From: Rotaria macrura
Lineage: Eukaryota; Rotifera; Eurotatoria; Philodinida; Philodinidae
Assembly (NCBI GenBank): GCA_900239685.1
Contig: OENT01000739.1
Location: forward strand, 1 to 64,000
Length of the DNA: 64,000 bases
Direction: 5' to 3'
The translations under genes and the position numbers were made by a program. Below are positions 12,397 through 26,365 of the stretch, piece by piece (the stretch's first letter is position 1; the number at the start of each line of letters is the position of its first letter). Under the pieces are notes generated by a model. That model did no database searches. It had not been told where the DNA came from and worked only from the letters and a program-made list of their open reading frames with translations.

Positions 12397-15300
12397 ATGA
12401 AAATGAATAAAAATAATGAAGTGAAAACTCGATTAAATAACACATACATTCGATACATATTATTCTTGATTTTACTGTCGGATTGGATCTACAAATTATT
12501 TGAAACATTGATTCAGTTCAAGGTAACAATTATTGTCGATGATGTTTTGCATGCATTTCGTCTCTGGCAATCAAATACCACATTTGTCACGCCTCTTGGT
12601 ATTATCTGTCTGTTCGGAATACCAAAATTTGTCAAAATCCTTCGAAAATTTTTTCTCATGAGCCAACGCTTCATTAAATCATTAATGAAAAATCCCACTT
12701 TATTTGATGTCCCCCTCTACGTATTCTTATTTACAATGGGTTTAAAATTGTATCCCTTAAAGTCGAAATCTGACGATAACAATAGCCGATTTATGATTGG
12801 CATAATGAGAAAAAATATCAATTGGATTGAAATTCAAAACGATCTAATGAATTATCGATTTTTATATCTGATTTCTACTGTTCTTTTCCTATTTGGAATT
12901 TATACAATTATGACAAATCGTCTGATCTATCGATGGTCGAAACGAATCCTATCAATCATTTCGACACAATTGAAAAGTCTGTATTCAATTCTTTCAACAT
13001 CGATTCGAACACCACTTTCATGGATACTCATATTGATTTTAAATATCACGTTACAGTTATATTCATACGTAATTATTCAATCTTATGAAATCGTTACAAA
13101 TCGATCATTTATTCTGCCAAGTGTTATTTTAATATGTCTGTACAAAATTTACAAATGGTTCAAACCTGATCCTAAATATGAAATCGATTTTACAGGTGAA
13201 ATCTATCTAGATGATGTATCGAATTTGAATAAGATTCGTATATCATCAATTTTTTACCCTCGCACGATCAATGATGTTCAATATTTGATTAGTAGAGCGC
13301 GATTTGAAAATAAAACGATATCGATACGAGGACAAGCTCATACTATGGGGGGTCAAACACTACCATCTCGAAAACGAAGGTCGAAAAATTATGTTTGTGA
13401 TTTAAAATATATGAATGAAGTTGAATACGATGAAACGAATAAGGAAGTTTTAGTTCAAGCTGGAGCAACATGGACGCATGTTATTTATAAACTTAATAAT
13501 TATGGTCGATCACCAGTTGTTATGCAAAGTTATTGCACATTTAGTGTTGCTGGTACCATATCAGTTAATGCGCATGGTATTACTTCCGATGATGCGATGT
13601 ATAATTCAGTGATCAGTATTGAATATATTGATATCAACGGAAAAATTCAGGAATGCAGTCGAGAGAAAAATCCAGAATTATTTTCATTAATTATTGGTGG
13701 ATATGGCCTTTTTGCAATTATTATTCGATTGAGATTAATGACTGTACAGAATATGAAAACAGATTTGGAATATATTCGATTACAAGTAGGAATTCATATA
13801 TGAAAAACTATCTGAAATGAGTGTTGAAGTATATAGGAGTAGAAATTTGGATCCTTGTCCCAGTCCTATCACAGATTATATGTACTTAACATTTAGATCG
13901 AATGATGTGTGAAGTATTTTCTTGTTGATACTCTGTCCCCTAGCATCAGCAATGACAAAGAAGTATGCTCCAATATATAAATAAAATACAAACAGTTTTT
14001 AGGAACTATTAATATTAGTAACATTGTGTTTCACATTTTAATGTCGTAGAGATTGTTATCATGAATTCAAATGATAATTCTTATTTTCAATTACAATTAC
14101 AATTAAAACCAAAAGTGATCCAAACCTGACTGCTTTTTTGAGAAGCCAGTAAATGTAGATCGACGTAGAGAAAATATGATTATTGTTGATACATCGCAGA
14201 AATCTTGCAAATACAATATATATTTTTACGAGCAAACGATTTTAGTCAGTTTCAGGGGACTGTACATGAATGTTCGAAGATAAATTGTGTATGTAAGTTT
14301 AAGGGTGAGATTTTGTAACTAGCTCATCGACTCATCCCCTTGCGATTAGATTTCATAGACCTGCAGATCACTATTGGATGACTCTTTTAACCACATAAGT
14401 AGTTTTACTGTTTTTGAGTATTCTAGTTTATATGAGTTCCGCATTTCAACCAAAATGATATTGGATTAAAAACGTTTTTCTCTTGAACTCAAAACAAGCA
14501 GCATTTATAATACGTTGATATTTTCTCAATGAACCACAATGTACTTAATGTGTTCGATATAGTTTTTGCATTTGAATAAGACAATACTTCATTCTTCATT
14601 ACTACAAAAAAAGGAATGTAATATTATATTTCCTGAGATTGATGCAGATTATCATTTTGACTCGTCGTTATAGTAACAAGGAATGTCATACATCTACATT
14701 AGTCTACTGATTTCTACAGAAGAATAAATAAGTTTCTATTGTTTTCATCGAAGAGCTTGGTTTTCTTTTAGTCGGATCAATTTCCCACTCTGTATGAAGA
14801 ATATCTTGACGATCCAACAATAGAAATAAAGATTGCACGTGTCGATCTTGTACGTCCAAATAATATTCTTATGTTTATTTTCCGTCGAAAATCATTAACT
14901 GGTGGTACAGTTGCAGATTTAAATGAAGAAGCACGCGTTATGCATTCCCGTCAACATCTGATCTATACTTATCTTACACAGCAGCGAATATTTCGTCGAA
15001 TTCGTTTTGCTCTAGAAAAAATCTTTGCACGACCTCTTGATTTGTCTCTATCAACTGATCGTAATACAACGATGTACGAATCAGCGAAACCCATGGCTCT
15101 TCTTTATCAACCAATAGTACTATTCAATGACACATTTATACTACAGGAATATTTCATACCAAAGCCCCATTTTCGACAATGGTATGATCAGTTGAAAATA
15201 ATCCTCAAAGAAAAATATAGTCATGTATTTTTACTAAATCTAACGATACGCTTTGTGAAACAAGATAACACCACATTTTTATCCTATACAAAAAATGCTG

Positions 15301-17394
15301 ATTGTTATGCATTTGTTTTTTATTTCCGAATCAAATGTAATGAAATAGGTGATCAACAAGTATGTGAATTACATCAAAAACTCATACAATTAGCATTCAA
15401 TTGCCATGGTACATTCTATTTACCCTATCGCCAACATTACACATTTGAACAAATGTTAAAAGCCTATCCAATGATAAAGGAATTTTTCGAAAAGAAATTC
15501 ATCTATGATCCTATCGGACTTTTTTCAAATGACTGGTATGAAAACTATCAGCAACAGGCCAATGTCAAACAACCAACACTTATCAATTTATTACCTATGG
15601 AAAAATATGATTTATTAACGGATGAATTTTTAACTGTTGAACAACGACGAATGAATTCATTTCATAGTGTTCTTATGAATGATAATTTGAGAGAAAAATT
15701 TCGTAAATTTCTCCATACCGTCTTCAATGCAGAACCAGCTTATGTAATTTTTAATTATGTTAATCGTGCTGTTCGAAATTCTGCAAATAAAAATGATCTT
15801 GATATCTATCGAGATCTAGAAAATTCTCTTAAAACAAGACAATTTGCCTTCATTCGAGGTCTTTGGGCACTTTTCAAACAGATCATACAATTACAAACAC
15901 AAGTCAAAGACCTCGTTCGACAACAGATCACCATCTTTAAACATTTAGGCTACTGTGGAAAAGTAATTTTAATCAGAAGAAAAATATCGACGTTTAATCC
16001 TAGAATGTGTTTTTTTCTAGATAAAAAATATTGTTAGTATTGGTGATGGTGGCCGATGTATTAACGAGTTACACAAGATATTGAAAATAGAGGATGGTCG
16101 AGTATTTATTCTCAATGATAAACAACGTTTAACAGATATAATCGAACGAAAAAGTCTTTTTCCGATTGGTACATTTATTCCGTACGATTTCAAAAATCTT
16201 ATTGATGTACCAATTCCAAATGAATCTATTGATCTTGTTGTTTGTTACATGGGTCTACATCATCTACCACAGGAAAAGTTGAATCAATTTTTTAAAATAA
16301 TCTATCGTATTCTTCGTCCCAATGGTCTTTTCCTTTTTCGAGAACATCATGCACGAAAAGAATTGATTCCACTATTAGATGTCGCACATATGGTATTCAA
16401 TGTTGTCACCGGTGTCGATTGTGAATCTGAAATCAATGAAATTCGAGCTTTTCGAACAATTGAACAATGGCGCTCGTGTTTAAGACAAGCCGGTTTCGAA
16501 GATACATTTGTTTATAATGAACAGGAAGATGATCCAACAGACGATATTATGCTTGTTTTTCGAAAACCCAAACGAACGCAGCAATGGGTAACAACAGATT
16601 GGAATGAAGACTATCAAAAACTAGTTGCCTATCCTGAATCGAATTATTTCCGACCATGTGAATGGTTGATTGTTCGAATTTGTATGCAATTCGGGCAATA
16701 TTTAAATCACACGCCATTCTATTATTTTCCCTATGTCAAATTTATTTTACATTTTTGGTCTTTATTTATACGAGAAACAAAATTATCGATTGCTAAACAT
16801 GGTCTACAGAAAACACTTTTTCGATCAACCGGTTTTCAAATGAATGTTTTCGTTGGCATTTTTATGACTATCTCATTTTTACCCCTGATGTTTTTTTCAT
16901 TCTTCGTACGTTTATTCTCACCGCGAACTTTACCCGAATATGAACAACTGGTACTTGAACAGACCGAAGAACTCGATGAAAATCCATTTAATTTTCAACA
17001 CGTCATCGATCATCGTATTGATAATGTGCAGATCTTGAAAAAGCAAGGTTTCTATGCCATACGTGTACCTAGACATCATGCATTTACGTCTATTTTAAAA
17101 CGATTAGCAAGACATTCAGCCAAATTTAACCTACATTTTATTTCGAATCAAGATGGTCAAATTCAGATTGAACTCACAATCAACAATAATGATGATTCTC
17201 AACGTTTACTATGGTTAAAACAACAAACGAGTATCGATATTATCTATGAATATAAGAATCCAGTCGACAGTAAACAAACGAATTTGATTGTTGGTATCAA
17301 TATCAAAGAATTATTTCCATTTTTAAGATGTTGCACTAATTTTGAATCTGATAATTCAATGACCATCGTTCAGATATTTGACTATTTTGACTAA
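12397..17394 (+). CDS. membrane-anchored FAD-linked oxidase fused to SAM methyltransferase
   Basis: Three exons by frame and splice sites: 12397-13785, 14772-15962, 16021-17394. Both junctions are phase 0 with GT-AG ends; introns are 986 and 58 bp; the product is 1317 aa. The N-terminus (1-255) has about five to six hydrophobic segments (e.g. 154-172, 208-229, 237-254). Residues 275-455 are a PCMH-type FAD-binding domain with RGQAHTMGGQ (311-320), LVQAGATW, GTISVNAHG and IIGGYGLF. Exon 2 supplies the substrate-side half, ending in a typical tail (FIYDPIGLFSNDWYENY). Exon 3 opens with a class I methyltransferase motif I (NIVSIGDGG, about 863-870), then IDLVVCYMGLHHL (about 930-943) and ILRPNGLFLFRE. 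A further membrane segment (about 1137-1159) and a C-terminal domain of unknown type follow. The oxidase half resembles bacterial FAD-linked oxidases. Predicted role: oxidation plus methylation of a lipophilic substrate at a membrane; substrate unknown. The first intron is unusually long and could hide a missed exon. Confidence 0.75.
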
Positions 17395-20300
17395 ATGATG
17401 CATTCTCTTGTCATAGAGAATCTCAAACTCATCATTGAACAGCATCAATCTAGCTATTTCACTATTTTCAAATTATATGCCGATCTTATTTGTGTGTCAC
17501 ATTTGTTTTGCGATACCATATTCTTGTTTTTCCCCATAATGGAAGAAGTAGGTTACCAATACATTAATCGGATAATTGTAAAATCAACTAGTACAGGTAC
17601 ATATATGATCAAGAAACATAGAATTTCACGTTTATATAGTGTGGCCAGAAAGTTGTAGAAACAGTATTCAAAAACTTTGTCCTCACAATATATGTCTTGC
17701 ATCAACAAAAACAAACTGCCAACAGCAATTTTAAAAATCTTCGTAGGTATTTTACTGTCGTGTATGTTCAAATGGTAATGTTGTACATATTCTCACATAT
17801 AACAATTTGCAAGCTAGATTTGATGTACGCGACTTTTGCATAAACTCATAATGAATTCATATACTACTTATGGATAAACATATTTTATCATCTCCTGTAG
17901 CTAATAATACGATTTAACAATTTTCAAGTGCCCATTGGTAGTTAGATATTGAGTCTCGAAGTCATCATTCAATATTTGACACTATCAAGCATCAAATGAA
18001 ATCTGATTCATTAATTTTTTAGTATTGAATCTATATGTCAGAATATCGTGATGAATATTTCAAGTTCTTCGTCTATTCACATAAGAAGAAAAATCATCGA
18101 CAATAAAAAACATAAATTCGCATGAAAAAGATGCACCGTATCGTCCTCGATCTTAATGGTCTTCAAGAAAAAAAATCTAAATTCTAGTTCATCCACCATA
18201 GATGTCTGGCGTTGGCAGTTCTTGAAACATAGGTTGAACAGCTATTCTCATGTGTGTAAGTAGAGGCAAAGCAATAATCAACATTGAAAGTATAAAACTT
18301 TGTATTGAATATCTTTGACCATTTAACATAAACGTATTAATAAAATCTTCTTTTTCTATGAACAAGTAACGTCTGTCGCCTCATGTTGCTTGATCCTTGA
18401 TTGATTATGAAGGTTTTTGTGTATAAAACGATACTGTAGGACGATAAACAACGCTAGTATTCAATGCTAGAAAAGGATTGCATGCGAACGAGTATATGTA
18501 TCTCTGTTGATATGGTAGTTGGTCTTATGAATTCAATAAATCACATTTTTACACACATTCCAATATTCAACCGAGATTTAAATAATCTCCAAGAATATAA
18601 CATTAAGCATAAGAACATCCATCCATAAGCTGTAAATTTAAAAGGGCCAGTACATTGTATGCAAGCCGTCCTTCAATCGATAAAGTCGAAATTCGCTAAG
18701 AGGATTTCATCATTTGATGTTGATTTTAAATGTTCAGTGCCCGTAGACAGACTATTCACTGAGCTGGTTTCACAAACGTTTTCCTAGTTTTTCACGACTT
18801 GCATGCCATATAAAAACTATTTAATCAGCTAAATCTGTATAATAAACATTCTTCCAATGAATTCTTCCAGTCTAAATCGTCTTCTCTGGAAGCTTACTAA
18901 ATGAGTGGCTAGCTGCTTCCATTGTTTGTGCTAATTTCTAAATAAAAAATCTATCTTTCTTGGTGACTTAGGTAATAACTTCTGATTTTGATTGAAGGAA
19001 AGGCGATTCATAAAAGAGTTCTCACGAAAAAAAATTAGAAACTAAATAGTCTCTATAACTTCTGTTTTATTTTGAACATTTTCGTAACTAGTTGCAGCAA
19101 GAATATTATAGTGAAATAGTACAATCAGAGATTTTCGGCGTATCAGTGTTAAAGAACATACGAACTTGTATGGAGACATTTTGTGAAGGAAAACTGTACC
19201 GAAATATCTATACAAAGAGTCTCGTTTTCTGTCACCCTGCCGAGCAGCTCATGCGACTAAAAAGACGAATGAATCGGCTACTGGATATGAACTGATTAGA
19301 CAAGCAGATTAAACTCCATGAAATGCTGGACCACGAAACAACTTTTAGATTCGAAATTTGTATTTTACTTGACTGTAGTAGAGTAGTCATTTGTATTTGA
19401 TTCTAAGACCAAAGGTCGATCAATAGCCGTTCACTGGATTCAAGTAGAATTCGATAATCAGATCCACTTGCCCTGAAATGACTCGGATTCAGGCAAGGCT
19501 TCGTTCCTATTACAGAAATTTCCATACAAGAGGGTCGCATTCAATTGTCGAAATGATTTTCACTCGCCCGTTCCTAGTTAGAATGGAATTTGTCGACAGA
19601 TTTTTATTTTAAATCTTGAACAAATCTTCCTCCGATACATTTGAATATGAATATAATTCAAAATACTGATAACAATTTTAAATTTTACGCCCACACTTGC
19701 TTCAAATCAAACTCTATGAATCAACTCTATAGATGTGAACATGTCATTTGACAGGTGCTTGCAAGCATACATCAATAAATATTTAAAAACTCATTGGATT
19801 TCAAGTCTATTGGACCCATGTCTCAATTTTCTTGGAACCGATGGGTTCTAGCAAGTAGGTCGACATCTGATACACTAAAGTTTGGATTCGATCATTATGA
19901 AATGTATTGTATTTCTCAGTTTTAGTTTGGTTAGTATTGCCGCTTTGCCATTGATTGCAAAACTCTCAAGAAAAAAAACCTGAATCATTAACTGAAGGTT
20001 ACATATGACGCTACAATTGTTTATGTTCACAGAAAAAGAGACACATCAATAACAAACCGACGGTAGCATTAGCCTGAAAATGATGCACTAACATAGATCA
20101 GCAGATACTTCCCAGCTATTCATGTTTCCCTATATTATATTAATCTTTTTCATGTTATTATACTGTAGCTCTAAAACCATTAATAGTGAGCAAACCGATT
20201 CTTACTTGTAGACATGTATTTACTAAATCATACTGGCGATGGTTTACGATGTAGTGTCCAATAAAGTCGTGGTCCCATTTAAGATACTGTGAGGATTTGG

Positions 20301-22330
20301 CAACAATTCATATTGATGAATTATGTTTCCGGGATTTGTCGTAAGCCTAAACAACAAGATAACATGCAGATCTAGAGCAAATATAGAATCTCTGCGGTAT
20401 ATCTGAAATCCCATTGATGTGTAAACTCGCCAATCATCCGATGATCACTTCTACAATTCAGAGTCTGTTCGAGAACATAGAACAAATTTGAACATATATT
20501 TAAGTCTTAAGCATTAGTAGTTTAATGGATCATCTATTTATTCTCAAGGCATCTTGGATTGTTTCTTACGGTTTTTGTATCAACAGTATCGCGGCCGTAT
20601 GTCACCAAAATGTGATTAATTGTAAATGATTGAAGTCTATCGGTAGTTATTCACGATGGCAAAATATATGATACTACAATATAGTTGATGTTGTTTGGCT
20701 GATACAGTGGTTGTTTTTATCGTCATAGGTTTAACTCATCTACTTTTGTGTTATAATTTCTTCATTACAATGACTCGTAATATAAAATAATGCAACTTCA
20801 ATGTATAACTCATCGAATGTAATTTGGATCGATGCATTATAAATTGTTAAAGAACTAGAAATAATCTACCTAAACAATCGTTTTCAAGAATGAAAATATC
20901 AAAATCATAACAATCATAAGACTTGAGGTCCATGCTCAGAATTTTTCATTATATCTGAGAATGTGTCCATGTCGAATTATTATTCTACTAATATTTAACA
21001 GCGTTGACATAAAAATGCGTGTATGCTATGCATGCAAAAACAGGATTTTGCACAATATCATACGTTTTTCCTCAACTAAAGACGATTGATATCCAACAAC
21101 ATCATATTTTTCTAGCTGAATTTTAATTATACAAGTATTATTATCTATCCAACCTGTAATCTGACGAAATAGAAAAATTCACTATATCCTATCGTCGTAA
21201 TTTATATATAAGTCAATGGTAACATCCTAACAATCTCTAATGCATCTCGATAAATAAATCAAGATTGATACTGACTAATTTCTAAATTCTATACTTTGGC
21301 CAGTTAATGGTGTTTTAAGTTCCATCCGACCAAAAATTACATCATTCATGGTATCATCATAGAATCATTTTATCTAAATACAAACAACAGCAAGTACGAT
21401 AACCGTTGAATATAAAGGAAGCTTTCAGAATTTTCGAACTCTTGGGATGCATAGTATTTAATGTCGTTTGTATTGATCGCTGAAACCGAAAAATGCAACG
21501 CTTCAGATAGACCATTCACACAGTACTAGTGAAAATCAAAATAGTAATTCACTATTGAGATATCAATTGAACGAGTTCCTCGCTACTGATTTGTGAACAT
21601 TGGAAAGAAATCATAAAACTTCACCTTACACTTTCATTCACTGTCTTCATCAAAAATAGATATGAATTTCAGAGAAATCTTACAAGTACAGTAGAATTAT
21701 TAACTTCTTCTGAGCTAACATTGAAAAGTTCAACATCGGCATGTTGAACGATCCATTTCAAATCATGTTGTAAATAGATGACACGCAATAGATCTAATCG
21801 CTGTTCGTACTTAGTTCATACAGGATGTGTGAAATACTTGAAAAATCGAGGTACCATCTGTATTCATCAAAATGATCTAATTATTACAATGACAAAGTTG
21901 AGTAATAAAAAAGTCTTTCTGTTAGTAAAGAAAATTTTTGTATTGGACTGACTCATTCATTGGCTAGAGAATTCTTGCATTCGTATGTGGCAAGTATACT
22001 TGACTTAAAAGATTAGATCCTAGCTGATATCTTGATTTGAATCTGATATTTTCATGAAACATAACTTTATAATAAGCAAAACGTTGCAATAGTTTCATGA
22101 ATTGTTTCAAGATTAAAATATACGCAATTACTCTCACGAGTATTGATCAATGTCAAAAATGTATGTCAAACTTTCTTGATAAGATTCTTTTTTTGTTTCG
22201 TTCTGTTTTAATCATAGAACATATTCGTAAGAGAACAGGTAATATAGAAGAAAAAACAAGAAAGCAGCGTGTAGAGATAAAATTCATAAGTACATAAAAC
22301 GTACACGTGGTCATTTTTATAAAATACGAA
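17395..22330. other. intergenic between oxidase fusion and hydroxylase
   Basis: The frame directly after the fusion stop (17395-17658) is most likely 3' UTR or chance. Nothing else shows domain content, splice structure or a repeat I could define. No RNA gene was seen. Confidence 0.45.
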
Positions 22331-23149
22331 ATGAATGCAACATCGACAGCTGACGATTTTCCATTAGGAAAAACAGTTTTTGCTTACATATGTGATGCAT
22401 ATTTTAATTCATCGGAATGGTTAACATTCACTATTAGTATCTATTTAGTGTTTGAAGTCGTATTTTGGTCGTATAATTTATTTCTTCTTTTCATTGAATA
22501 TCATGATATACCTGTCATTGAAAAATATCGAATACAAAAACAAAAACGAAAACTCCGTTTTCAACCTGACATAATCCGTGAAATTAAACTTGAAACAATA
22601 AAACATCAACTATCATTGATTTTAGCATTATCAACAATCTATCCAATAATAAGCTTGAATGGTCATGTTTCTGTTCGTTCATCGATGCCATCGATATTTA
22701 CAATTCTATGGCAAATTGCTGTTTTCATACTAACAGAAGATTTTATATTCTTTTGGACACATTATTTATTTCATACGCGTTGGCTATATAAATATATACA
22801 TAAAAAACATCATGTATTTAAACAGCCAACAGGTTTCGTATCTGTTCTAGCTCATCCATTAGAATCAATATTTCAAAATCAACTCGGTGTTTGGCTTGGA
22901 CCGTTTCTTGTTCAAGATAAACATGTGTTTACATTATGCTTATGGATAGGAATACGTGTTTATCAAACAATAAATGCTCATAGTGGCTATGATTTACCAT
23001 ACATTAGTCCACAATATTATTGCCCATGGTTATTATCTGGTACGTTACAACATGATTATCATCATCAATATGCAAAAATGAATTATGGCAGTTTTCTCAC
23101 GTTATGGGATCGATTAATGGGTACACATAAAGTAGAAAAAGATGAATAA
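22331..23149 (+). CDS. fatty acid hydroxylase / C4-methylsterol oxidase-type di-iron enzyme
   Basis: Single-exon gene of 272 aa. The ATG at 22331 is chosen; the frame extends 8 codons upstream only to a GTG. It belongs to the fatty-acid hydroxylase/sterol desaturase superfamily of membrane di-iron oxygenases. All histidine motifs are present: HYLFH (144-148), HKKHH (157-161), the NAHSGYD His at 217, and HDYHH (241-245). Hydrophobic segments lie at about 31-55, 94-110 and 122-142, with the catalytic histidines on the cytosolic side by family analogy. NAHSGYD and HDYHH are like methylsterol monooxygenases (ERG25/SC4MOL type), but substrate cannot be assigned from sequence. It lies on the same strand as, and about 4.9 kb after, the FAD oxidase-methyltransferase gene. 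Lack of introns fits recent acquisition or retroposition (inference). Confidence 0.88.
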   Translation: MNATSTADDFPLGKTVFAYICDAYFNSSEWLTFTISIYLVFEVVFWSYNLFLLFIEYHDIPVIEKYRIQKQKRKLRFQPDIIREIKLETIKHQLSLILALSTIYPIISLNGHVSVRSSMPSIFTILWQIAVFILTEDFIFFWTHYLFHTRWLYKYIHKKHHVFKQPTGFVSVLAHPLESIFQNQLGVWLGPFLVQDKHVFTLCLWIGIRVYQTINAHSGYDLPYISPQYYCPWLLSGTLQHDYHHQYAKMNYGSFLTLWDRLMGTHKVEKDE

Positions 23150-26100
23150 CATTTGTTTCTTGTTTTCGATTGGACTTCGTACCTTTGGTATTTGATTTGA
23201 TTCGATATGTATTTGAAATAGAAACAAATAACTTTTGAAACTAATGATTGACAATTTAAAACAATTTTATCGAATAATTCATATGTAAAGTTGATGATTC
23301 AGCTAGCACTCTGATAGATCAAATATATTGATCGGTTTATATTCAATTTTTTCGCAAATAAATAAAAATCAACTTTACAAAAAAAACAATCAAGAATTCG
23401 TCATTTTAAGAAAATCTATTTGACGAATGACCATCAGTATACATAATCATTGAATTGTTCAGCGATCGAAAGAGTATTACATCGCGAAATCAAGAATCTT
23501 GCTGATACTCTAAAACAGCCTAATTTGCATTCAAACCACTAACAGCTCAACATTATCGCTCTGTCTCTTCTTTACTGTTTGATTCATGAGTACCATGTAT
23601 TTTCAGAAAATTTATTTGAAAGTTCATAACTGCAATTTTACAATGGATTCAATAAAATAAAATGTAGATTCTCAAGATGAATTGAACAAACCAAACTTCT
23701 TATTTAATGACGCAGTGATAATAACTTCATGATGTTTCACATTTTGATACGTCATGAATTACTCTAATGCGTTTGTAACAGTGATTAAAGCTCTATGGAA
23801 TAACGTTACTTTGTAATCAATTTCTAAAATTTCTCATCAGTTATTTTCTCGAAGGCATCGTAAAACATTCGTCCCTTCATTTCTGACGATATTCTTGACT
23901 ATATCTATTGGGAGACTAATAAGAATAAAATATCAATCTTCTAGAAGAATATGTCAACACTATTCATCAATCTAAGATAATCTATTCTCTTGCACACACC
24001 CACAAAACTACTGTACCCCATATTAATGAGCACCACGTAGTATGTGCTAGAAATCTTGACGAGTAAGACGATTCTACGAATAGTCAATCAGCAATAAAAA
24101 GAAGAGATTCCTCACTCTAAATTACTTGGGTATGTATAGATAAAAATTGTACTATATTCTCAGTTGTGTTGAAATGCGTGAGCTTAATGTAAATCTATGC
24201 ATTCATCCAGTCATACTTATCGGATGTGTCGATAAATGGAGATACTATGTAGCAGCACACTAGATAACTGTCTCGCTCCATCACATTTTCATACCCCTCA
24301 TACTAAGACAATTTCAACTAATGAATATCTGCTTCTATGAAGCCAAGAATTGAACAAGTTTATTGACTTATTCTAGAATGAGCACGCAATTATGACGTTA
24401 AAACGAGATACTCAATAATACCAATACAAAAATTAGTCAAAAGTAGATTTGAATGCAACAAAAGAAAAATCATTTCCAAAAAATAACTGATTTAAATTCT
24501 CTAAGCAAATTTTGATCATTTAGTGACTGTTTAGAAAGATAGCCAATGCCTGAATACCAGTGAAACTGATTATTTACATGTACCTTTCTATTCGTAGAAA
24601 GACTACAGCAATTTTATACGCATCGATTCCATTAGATCATCAGCATTTTCGACGTACTAGTGAGTGTATTCAAACGATTGCATCGCACCAACTATCAATA
24701 GTTGATAGCTAATTGTCATACATTTATTATGGGCCATTAATCAAAGAACATCATAAAAGTCGATGGCGGATTTCAATCACCTATCCCCCCCTAAAACTGA
24801 TCAATGAAAAAATATCAATACGCATAGCATGATTACAAAGAAGTAGATCTTTGGTTAATGTATCATGGGTAGTCAGAAACAAAATCAATCAGTCTAAGTG
24901 GATCATTTTTGGCACAATGTTTTTGACAATATCGCACGAGCTCATTATGAGACTATAGTATTGAAGAAAAAATATTATCCCTATTTTACTGATTCTAGTT
25001 TTATTGATTTTTCATCGATTTATGAGACATTTTTCAGTGTCAATTTTTGAAAAATCTATTACTTTTGTTTCTAATGAGCCAAGTTCTTGAATTCAAGCGA
25101 AAGAATCCTAAGTATAAGATCTGCTATACTCAAACTTTAGCGACTGAGAATGTGAATATTCTATCCATCGTCTCATGTCTTATATAGAACAATCATCATG
25201 TTTACTTTAAACAATCAAAATAAAGTCTCGCCATTGTACACATTGACGACTTATCCTACGAATGCTAATAGCAACGATTAAGAAACATACATTACGGCGA
25301 CCGTTCGCGAAATAACTGAAACGATCATCGTTGCAAATTCTGATTTTCCAATATTTTTGTGTCGCATTTCATAGTTTGGCGCACCCGTTTTGAAATCATC
25401 TTTTTTGAAATGTCTAATTAACTTTTATGAGTAGTTTTACGGAATATCATTACCTAGCACTATCTAAAGCAAAACATAAGGCAATTATTCTAGCAAACAC
25501 ATCGTTGAGATTGAAAGTCTTTTCTCCTCTTTTTTTTTATTCACATGATTAGATGTCTTATTGATTTGAGGTCAACAAATATCATTCCATGGTTTCCCTC
25601 TTAATGAACGAATTTCTTTTTTTAAAGATACCTTCAACAATGAGATGTACATCTCTCCAAACTATGTTTTCATCATACTGGAAGATGATGATTGTTACCA
25701 TGATTGTCAAGCCAATTACAGACAATACGCGCTTTTCTCGATAATTGTCCACGGTTTTTCCGTATACAGTAGGACTCAACACGGGATGACAGAGCCCATT
25801 CATTTTAAGGCATGATACTTAATGGGAAGTTTAGCAATTGGTATCAGTTCTCATCTTACCGCAGTACTTCGATAGCTATAGTTCGTATGTAGTTGAAAAT
25901 AATTAAGGATTATATTTTTGAACAAAACGTGCCACATCATATTAAATAGTTAGTATGTCAATACTGATATATAAAACTGAATTAATGTAGATTACATAAG
26001 GGGCAAAAGAAAATAAGCAGTGAAAATCAGTTGCTAAACAGCTAGAAAAGTAACTCCGTTACCAATCATTGTAACTCGATTGAGCTGCTCCGAGACGATG

Positions 26101-26365
26101 TCTTTTCCATCTCGAGGAGCAGTGGATGTTTTTTCTTGCTGCTGAAGATATTAATTAAATAGTTTCTTTAGTGTTTCGAACAGCTTGAAGCGCTTCCTCG
26201 AACGATCCAATCTTTCATCCAGGCAACAAACAACACGTTTACAGAGTCAGAAAGAAACAGGTTTGTATATCTCGAACACAGGAAATAACTTAAAAGAGAA
26301 AAAAGAATATTTCTGAAATCAAAAATTCATAGAGTTCCAATGTGCTTTTCAAATAACGCATTTAT
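23150..26365. other. intergenic; 3' flanks of converging genes
   Basis: No gene is supported. A 73-codon minus-strand frame at 25582-25803 has one hydrophobic segment, but no family features or splice sites, and I do not call it. An imperfect GC-rich hairpin (CTGCTCC ... GGAGCAG) lies at about 26080-26125, some 240 bp beyond the stop of the minus-strand DUF4188 gene, and could be a 3' UTR or terminator structure. Confidence 0.4.
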
